This document shows, in pieces, positions 59,634-64,000 of a stretch of 64,000 bases of DNA (position 1 is the stretch's first letter; each line of letters starts with the position of its first letter). A model generated the notes under the pieces. It was given only the letters and a program-made list of their open reading frames with translations, made no database searches and was not told the DNA's origin. This DNA comes from UBA7455 sp026713185. Its GTDB lineage: Bacteria; Pseudomonadota; Gammaproteobacteria; Pseudomonadales; Azotimanducaceae. The position numbers and the translations under genes were made by a program. The stretch is taken from contig OY762456.1 in the NCBI GenBank assembly GCA_963665785.1, forward strand, positions 2,480,001-2,544,000, written 5' to 3'.

Positions 59634-61599
59634 GTTTCTCTGACAAAACAACGAGCAACTCACCATTGGCAACCTGATCTCCCTTGCCCACAAGAAGATC
59701 AGTGATCAATCCCGGATTTGGAGCAGTTATTCTATGCTCCATCTTCATACCTTCGAGAACCAGCAGGAGTTGCCCCTGTTCCACTTCATCTCCGGACGAT
59801 ACGTAGGTTTCCACTACATTTCCCGGCATCGGGGCAGTTAAACCGCCAGTGAGTCCCGCCCGGTCCAGGTCCGGGAAACGTGGTAATTCTGTCAATTCAA
59901 TCTGTCCCGCCGGTCCATGCGTGATCCAGCGATCACCATCCGCGGTAACAGTACAGGTTATCAGTCGACCTTCGATCTCCATGGTAATCTGTTGACCTTC
60001 CCTGGACTTGACAAAAACCTCCAGTTTCTGATCGTCCACCATTGCCAGGAAACTGCCATTTCTCTGTGATTGGTATTCCAGTGTCAATTCCTCATCACCG
60101 ATTGAATATTCAATCAATTCCGGCGGCATGATTGAATTCCGCCAGCCACTTCGAATACGTTTCAGAGTATTGGAACGTGCACGACGCTCACTCTGGGCAA
60201 ACATTGCCGCAGCGATTCCCGCCTCAATAATCTCTCCTCTGGCAGGCGTTCTTCCCCTGGAAGGAGTAACACGCTCAATAAAGTCTGTTGTGGTATCCCC
60301 CGCAAGAAAAGACGGATTGCGCAGGACATTGACCAGAAAGTCCCGATTGGTGATCAACCCCTGTATCCGCGTGGTTTCCAGTACGCGAGCCAGACGCAGG
60401 GACGCTTCCGAACGCGTCGGTGCATGTACGATGACTTTCGCCAGCATCGGATCAAACTCAATACCCACATTGCTGCCTGTTTCTATGCCTGAGTCAAAAC
60501 GTGCATCCGCTACCTGAGAACGTTCAAACAGCAATACCGGCCCGGAAGTAGGCAGGAAATCGTTGACAGGGTCTTCGCCATATATCCTCGCCTCTATGGC
60601 ATGTCCATTGATGATGAGATCTTCCTGGGTAAAGCTCAATGGGTCACCCTGCGCAATCAAAATCTGTTCCCGGACAAGATCAAGTCCAGTGATTTCTTCG
60701 GTAACCGGATGTTCGACCTGCAATCTAGTATTCATTTCCAGGAACCAGAATTCCTCACCATCCAGCAGGAACTCAACAGTTCCGGCGGAGGTATAACCAA
60801 TCGCCCTGGCGGCAGCCACTGCAGCAGCCCCCATCTTTTTTCTTAATTCGGGTGTCACTGCCGACGATGGGGCTTCTTCAATAATTTTCTGATGCCGCCT
60901 TTGCACAGAACATTCACGTTCAAAGCAATGTACAACGTTCCCGGCGGTATCACCCAGTACCTGGATCTCCACATGCCGGGAAGTAGACAACCACCGTTCA
61001 AGGAAAATCGTGTCATCACCAAAAGCAGCCCTGGCTTCCCTTCGAGCACCCTCAACGGCTTCTCCCAGCTCAGATTCTGATTCAACTACCCGCATACCCT
61101 TTCCACCACCGCCTGCTGAAGCTTTCACCAGCAATGGATATCCAATGTTTGCCGCCAGTGCGGCAGTATCAGATCCCATGGGTACTTCCGCAGATGGCAA
61201 TGTGGGCACACCAGCGTCTGTCATCAGTCTTTTTGAGGAAAGTTTGTCTCCCATCTGAGTAATCGCATCTGCCGATGGGCCTATCCAGATCAAACCGGCC
61301 TTTTGCACGGCATTGGCGAAGGTCATGTTTTCCGACAGGAATCCATATCCGGGATGTACCGCATCGGCGCCAGTTCTACTGGCTGCCGCCAGGATTTTTG
61401 CCTGGTCCAGGTATGTTTCCAGGGAACTTTTGCCTTCCAGGGCTATAGCCTGGTCTGCTTCCCCCACAAATGGTTCTCCGGCATCACCATCAGCATAAAC
61501 AGCTACTGTGCTGATACCCATATTGTGTGCGCTACGAATGATCCGGCGGGCAATCTCACCACGATTTACGATCAATATTCTCTTAATGAAATTTGACAT
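59626..61599 (-). CDS. Acyl-CoA carboxylase alpha subunit (biotin carboxylase plus biotin carrier domain)
   Basis: The start is ATG 61599 (MSNFIKRILIVNRGEIA), two bases after the beta subunit stop; 657 residues. The biotin carboxylase N-domain (NRGEIARRIIRSAHNMGI, HPGYGFLSEN) is followed by ATP-grasp (KASAGGGGKGMRVV, HVEIQVLGDTAGNVVHCFERECSVQRRHQKIIEE, FLEMNTRLQVEHPVTEEITGLDLV) and a C-terminal biotinyl domain with EGMKMEH, Lys about 619 being biotinylated. This is the alpha chain layout of propionyl-, 3-methylcrotonyl- and geranyl-CoA carboxylases. The precise acyl-CoA cannot be fixed from sequence; no HMG-CoA lyase or methylmalonyl-CoA genes are nearby. Confidence 0.93.
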   Translation of the reverse strand: MSNFIKRILIVNRGEIARRIIRSAHNMGISTVAVYADGDAGEPFVGEADQAIALEGKSSLETYLDQAKILAAASRTGADAVHPGYGFLSENMTFANAVQKAGLIWIGPSADAITQMGDKLSSKRLMTDAGVPTLPSAEVPMGSDTAALAANIGYPLLVKASAGGGGKGMRVVESESELGEAVEGARREARAAFGDDTIFLERWLSTSRHVEIQVLGDTAGNVVHCFERECSVQRRHQKIIEEAPSSAVTPELRKKMGAAAVAAARAIGYTSAGTVEFLLDGEEFWFLEMNTRLQVEHPVTEEITGLDLVREQILIAQGDPLSFTQEDLIINGHAIEARIYGEDPVNDFLPTSGPVLLFERSQVADARFDSGIETGSNVGIEFDPMLAKVIVHAPTRSEASLRLARVLETTRIQGLITNRDFLVNVLRNPSFLAGDTTTDFIERVTPSRGRTPARGEIIEAGIAAAMFAQSERRARSNTLKRIRSGWRNSIMPPELIEYSIGDEELTLEYQSQRNGSFLAMVDDQKLEVFVKSREGQQITMEIEGRLITCTVTADGDRWITHGPAGQIELTELPRFPDLDRAGLTGGLTAPMPGNVVETYVSSGDEVEQGQLLLVLEGMKMEHRITAPNPGLITDLLVGKGDQVANGELLVVLSEKHG

Positions 61600-61601
61600 G
61601 A

Positions 61602-63260
61602 TTACATCCGCCATACGCCATATCCCTTGGCTCCTTCAATTTTATTGTTGTGGCAAACAGAAAGTGCAATAGCGAGATGTTCGCGGGTATCACGCGGGTC
61701 TATCAACCCGTCGTCAGATATGGCCGCTGTTGCATAAATTGCAAGGGAACCCTCCTCCGCAGACGCCTCGACTGCCGCAACTCTGACCGCGTCCGCTTCT
61801 TCATCAAAGACCTCACCACGCCGTTCAGCCGCGTTGCGTTGTACAATGCTCATGACACCTGCCATCTGTTTGGGACCCATTACCGCAATTTTTGCAGTTG
61901 GCCAGATAAACGAAAACCGCGTATCGTATGCACGTCCACTCATGCCGTAGTTACCGGCGCCATACGAAGCACCCGGGATCACTATAAGATGCGGTACAGT
62001 TGAGTTTGCCACCGCATTAATCATCTTGGAGCCGTTTTTGGTAATTCCACCCTGTTCAAAGTCGGTGCCAACGATAAATCCTGTAATGTTGTGCAGGAAC
62101 AGCAGCGGTACATCGATTTGATTACACAACTGAATAAACTGTGTTGCCTTTTCGGCAGATTCAGACAACAGGGGACCATTGTTACCCAGAATGCCAATCG
62201 GATAGCCATCGATAGAAGCCCAGCCGCAGACCAGCGTTGGACCATACAAAGGCTTGAAATCCTCAAATCGTGAACCATCAACTATTCGGGCGATGACTTC
62301 TCGCATATCGAATGGCGCCTTCAGATCTTTGGATACGATGCCCAACAACTCTTCCGGGTCGTATATCGGATCATCCGGGGGTAATGTTGGACCAGGACCC
62401 AGTTTCCGCCAGTTCAGATGTTCAATGACATCGCGACACATGCGTATGCCGTCATGTTCATCTTCTGCCAGGTAATCCCCCAGTCCGGAGATCTTGGTAT
62501 GCATGTCGGCTCCACCCAGACTCTCGTCGTCGGCATCTTCACCTGTTGCCATCTTGACCAGAGGTGGTCCACCCAGAAAGACTTTGGATTGATTCTTGAT
62601 GAAAATGTTGTAGTCACTCATGCCAGGCTGATATGCACCACCCGCGGTGGAACTTCCAAAGACCACTGAAACGGTAGGGATACGCATTTTCGAAAGTTCT
62701 GTTATTTCATAAAACAATCTACCGGATTCAGCAAAATGTCCCGTCGTTGCCTGTAATCTCGGCTTTTCCTGACCGCCGCCACTGCCACCGCGGCTACCCC
62801 CTCCAGTATTACCACGCAGGTCGGCGCCTGCAGATTCTACGAATTGGACATAGGGCAGACGATTCATCCTGGAGACTTCCAGTCCTCGCATCAGTTTCTT
62901 GCTGTTGAAGGCATTAAATGCACCGGCACGCACTGAAGGATCATGACCCAGAATCACACATTCGGTATCGGAAATGATGCCGATGCCAACAACAAATCCG
63001 GAACCGGTTTTTATACTGGAGTGTGCTGCCGCCAGTGGACTGATCTCAAAAAACGGCGAGTCCCGGTCCAGCACCAGGGAGATTCTCTTACGCAGTGGCA
63101 ATTTGTTTCGGGACCGTAACCTCTCCATGGCTTCTTTGCCCCCTCCCTCTGCAGCCTCATGATGGAGAACATCAATATACTCAAGCATCTCAAGCATATC
63201 GGTCCTGTTTTTCTGATACTCCTGTGAGCGGGTATCCAGTCTGGATTTAATTACCTGCAT
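61602..63260 (-). CDS. Acyl-CoA carboxylase beta subunit (carboxyltransferase)
   Basis: 552 residues with both halves of the crotonase-fold carboxyltransferase: the N-half FVESAGADLRGNTGGGSRGGSGGG..., VFGSSTAGGAYQPGMSDYNIFI, VFLGGPPLVKMATGEDADDESLGGADMH; the C-half LLFLHNITGFIVGTDFEQGGITKNGSKMINAVA, VIPGASYGAGNYGMSGRAYDTRFSFIWPTAKIAVMGPKQMAGV. Length and the GITKNGSKM block point toward the methylcrotonyl/geranyl-CoA carboxylase type. A Gly/Ser-rich insertion (GNTGGGSRGGSGGGQEK) follows the AGADLR motif. It is first of a four-gene chain in which the successive genes overlap or nearly touch. Confidence 0.93.
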   Translation of the reverse strand: MQVIKSRLDTRSQEYQKNRTDMLEMLEYIDVLHHEAAEGGGKEAMERLRSRNKLPLRKRISLVLDRDSPFFEISPLAAAHSSIKTGSGFVVGIGIISDTECVILGHDPSVRAGAFNAFNSKKLMRGLEVSRMNRLPYVQFVESAGADLRGNTGGGSRGGSGGGQEKPRLQATTGHFAESGRLFYEITELSKMRIPTVSVVFGSSTAGGAYQPGMSDYNIFIKNQSKVFLGGPPLVKMATGEDADDESLGGADMHTKISGLGDYLAEDEHDGIRMCRDVIEHLNWRKLGPGPTLPPDDPIYDPEELLGIVSKDLKAPFDMREVIARIVDGSRFEDFKPLYGPTLVCGWASIDGYPIGILGNNGPLLSESAEKATQFIQLCNQIDVPLLFLHNITGFIVGTDFEQGGITKNGSKMINAVANSTVPHLIVIPGASYGAGNYGMSGRAYDTRFSFIWPTAKIAVMGPKQMAGVMSIVQRNAAERRGEVFDEEADAVRVAAVEASAEEGSLAIYATAAISDDGLIDPRDTREHLAIALSVCHNNKIEGAKGYGVWRM

Positions 63261-63379
63261 ATGTTTCTCATTCTTATTGACTTAACCTGATCATAATGGC
63301 GGCACAATATGGCGGCAAATGCTATAGATATATTTTGTCCCGGGCAACTTTACCTGAAAGGCAGACATTCAACGGTTGA

Positions 63380-64000
63380 TTACTCTTGCCTGCGGCGTAT
63401 GGTCGCTTTGATGATCTCCAGATGTTCGGTGGTTTTCCCACTGTTGCTACCTCGCTCTTCGAGAGCCTTCAGCGTTTCCTCTCCGGTAATCAATTCACCG
63501 AAGATCGTGTGGTTACCATCAAGATGCCTGGCTGGAGCAAAGGTAATAAAGAATTGACTTCCATCCGTCCCCGGTCCCGCATTTGCCATGCTGAGGAGCC
63601 CTGGACGATCATGCGACAAACCGGAAGAGAATTCGCCCTGGTATTGATATCCAGGCCCACCCCTTCCAGTACCCGTAGGGTCACCTCCCTGTGCCATAAA
63701 TCCCGGTATTACCCGATGAAAGATTACATCATCATAGAATCCCAACTCTGTGAGATAAACGGTACTGGTGACATGCATGGGGGCAGCATCATGAAACAAT
63801 CGAAAACTCATCCCTCCCATGTTGGTGTCAAGATCCCAGTGGTAGGTATCACCTGATTCAAAACTCATGATATCCGGTACAGTCAACTGTAGTTTCCAGT
63901 ATGGATTGCTCTTGTCTACCGGATTGGTAACTTCAGGTTCCGGGGTCAAATCGACAACAGTGGTTTCCTCCGGGATCGATTCAGCAGCACTTTTCTCCGG
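63380..64000 (-). CDS. Cyclophilin-type peptidyl-prolyl isomerase (5' end outside window)
   Basis: The frame is open to the window edge, so the start lies beyond 64000; an internal TTG at 63949 is not needed. The visible part starts with a Pro/Glu/Thr-rich linker, as in exported cyclophilins, then the catalytic core: FYDDVIFHRVIPGFMAQGGDPTGTGRGGPGYQYQGEF, RPGLLSMANAGPGTDGSQFFITFAPARHLDGNHTIFGELITGEETLKALE. Active-site Arg, Phe, Gln and His are present. It precedes the carboxylase genes by about 120 bases on the same strand. A second isomerase (PpiC-type) lies at the other end of that block. Confidence 0.92.
   Translation of the reverse strand, partial: PEKSAAESIPEETTVVDLTPEPEVTNPVDKSNPYWKLQLTVPDIMSFESGDTYHWDLDTNMGGMSFRLFHDAAPMHVTSTVYLTELGFYDDVIFHRVIPGFMAQGGDPTGTGRGGPGYQYQGEFSSGLSHDRPGLLSMANAGPGTDGSQFFITFAPARHLDGNHTIFGELITGEETLKALEERGSNSGKTTEHLEIIKATIRRRQE

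Overview
The window reads as a chromosomal stretch of a Gram-negative bacterium, most probably an uncultured gammaproteobacterium. It has two TonB-dependent receptors, a cobalamin-riboswitch-controlled BtuB, feoAB behind a Fur-type palindrome, lipoproteins with lipoboxes and an autotransporter barrel. The lineage is inferred from gene style only. Composition is mosaic. Bases 1-21.75 kb and the insertion sequence at 33-35 kb are strongly G+C-rich, while most of 35-64 kb is close to 50% G+C.

Layout. (1) 1-21.7 kb: the 3' part of a giant secreted Calx-beta-repeat protein (about 55 modules in the window) ending in an autotransporter-like beta-barrel. Its 5' end lies outside the window. It is split into three reading frames by a 37-bp and a 13-bp tandem duplication, and it carries an in-frame inverted copy of one of its own repeat segments. 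(2) 21.85-29.85 kb: a pile-up of mobile elements. A decayed IS66 (tnpA/tnpB/tnpC) is cut by a group II intron. The intron's reverse transcriptase is broken by a 28-bp hairpin insertion and then by a 2.2-kb serine-recombinase element with 30-bp imperfect terminal inverted repeats. The 3' end of that intron abuts a second, oppositely oriented and truncated group II intron, whose 5' end sits in the C-terminus of a TPR lipoprotein gene. (3) 29.8-33 kb: TPR lipoprotein plus FG-GAP/UnbV-type lipoprotein on the minus strand. (4) 33.07-35.14 kb: an insertion sequence with matched ends, encoding a fusion of a DruA-like (DUF4338) domain and an ISAs1/H-repeat DDE transposase. (5) 35.2-46.6 kb: thioredoxin-fold lipoprotein, Tat-type aldo/keto reductase, cobalamin riboswitch and btuB, APC permease, a MITE-like repeat, a Na+/Ca2+ exchanger translationally coupled to a HAMP sensor that has no output domain, and feoAB. 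(6) 47-55.2 kb (+): a likely uptake and catabolism cluster: enolase-superfamily dehydratase, family-5 solute-binding protein, luciferase-like oxidoreductase, a TonB-dependent receptor with a one-base frameshift, and a PhyH-type dioxygenase. An IS91-type transposase remnant lies inside it. (7) 55.4-64 kb (-): phosphotransferase, FAH-family hydratase, and a tightly overlapping block of acyl-CoA carboxylase beta and alpha subunits, PpiC-type isomerase and HupE/UreJ-like membrane protein, preceded by a cyclophilin that runs off the window.

The strongest candidates for something unusual are the DruA-transposase fusion element, the serine-recombinase element nested in a group II intron, and the rearranged giant repeat gene. 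Long near-identical repeats make an assembly artefact a real alternative for the giant gene.
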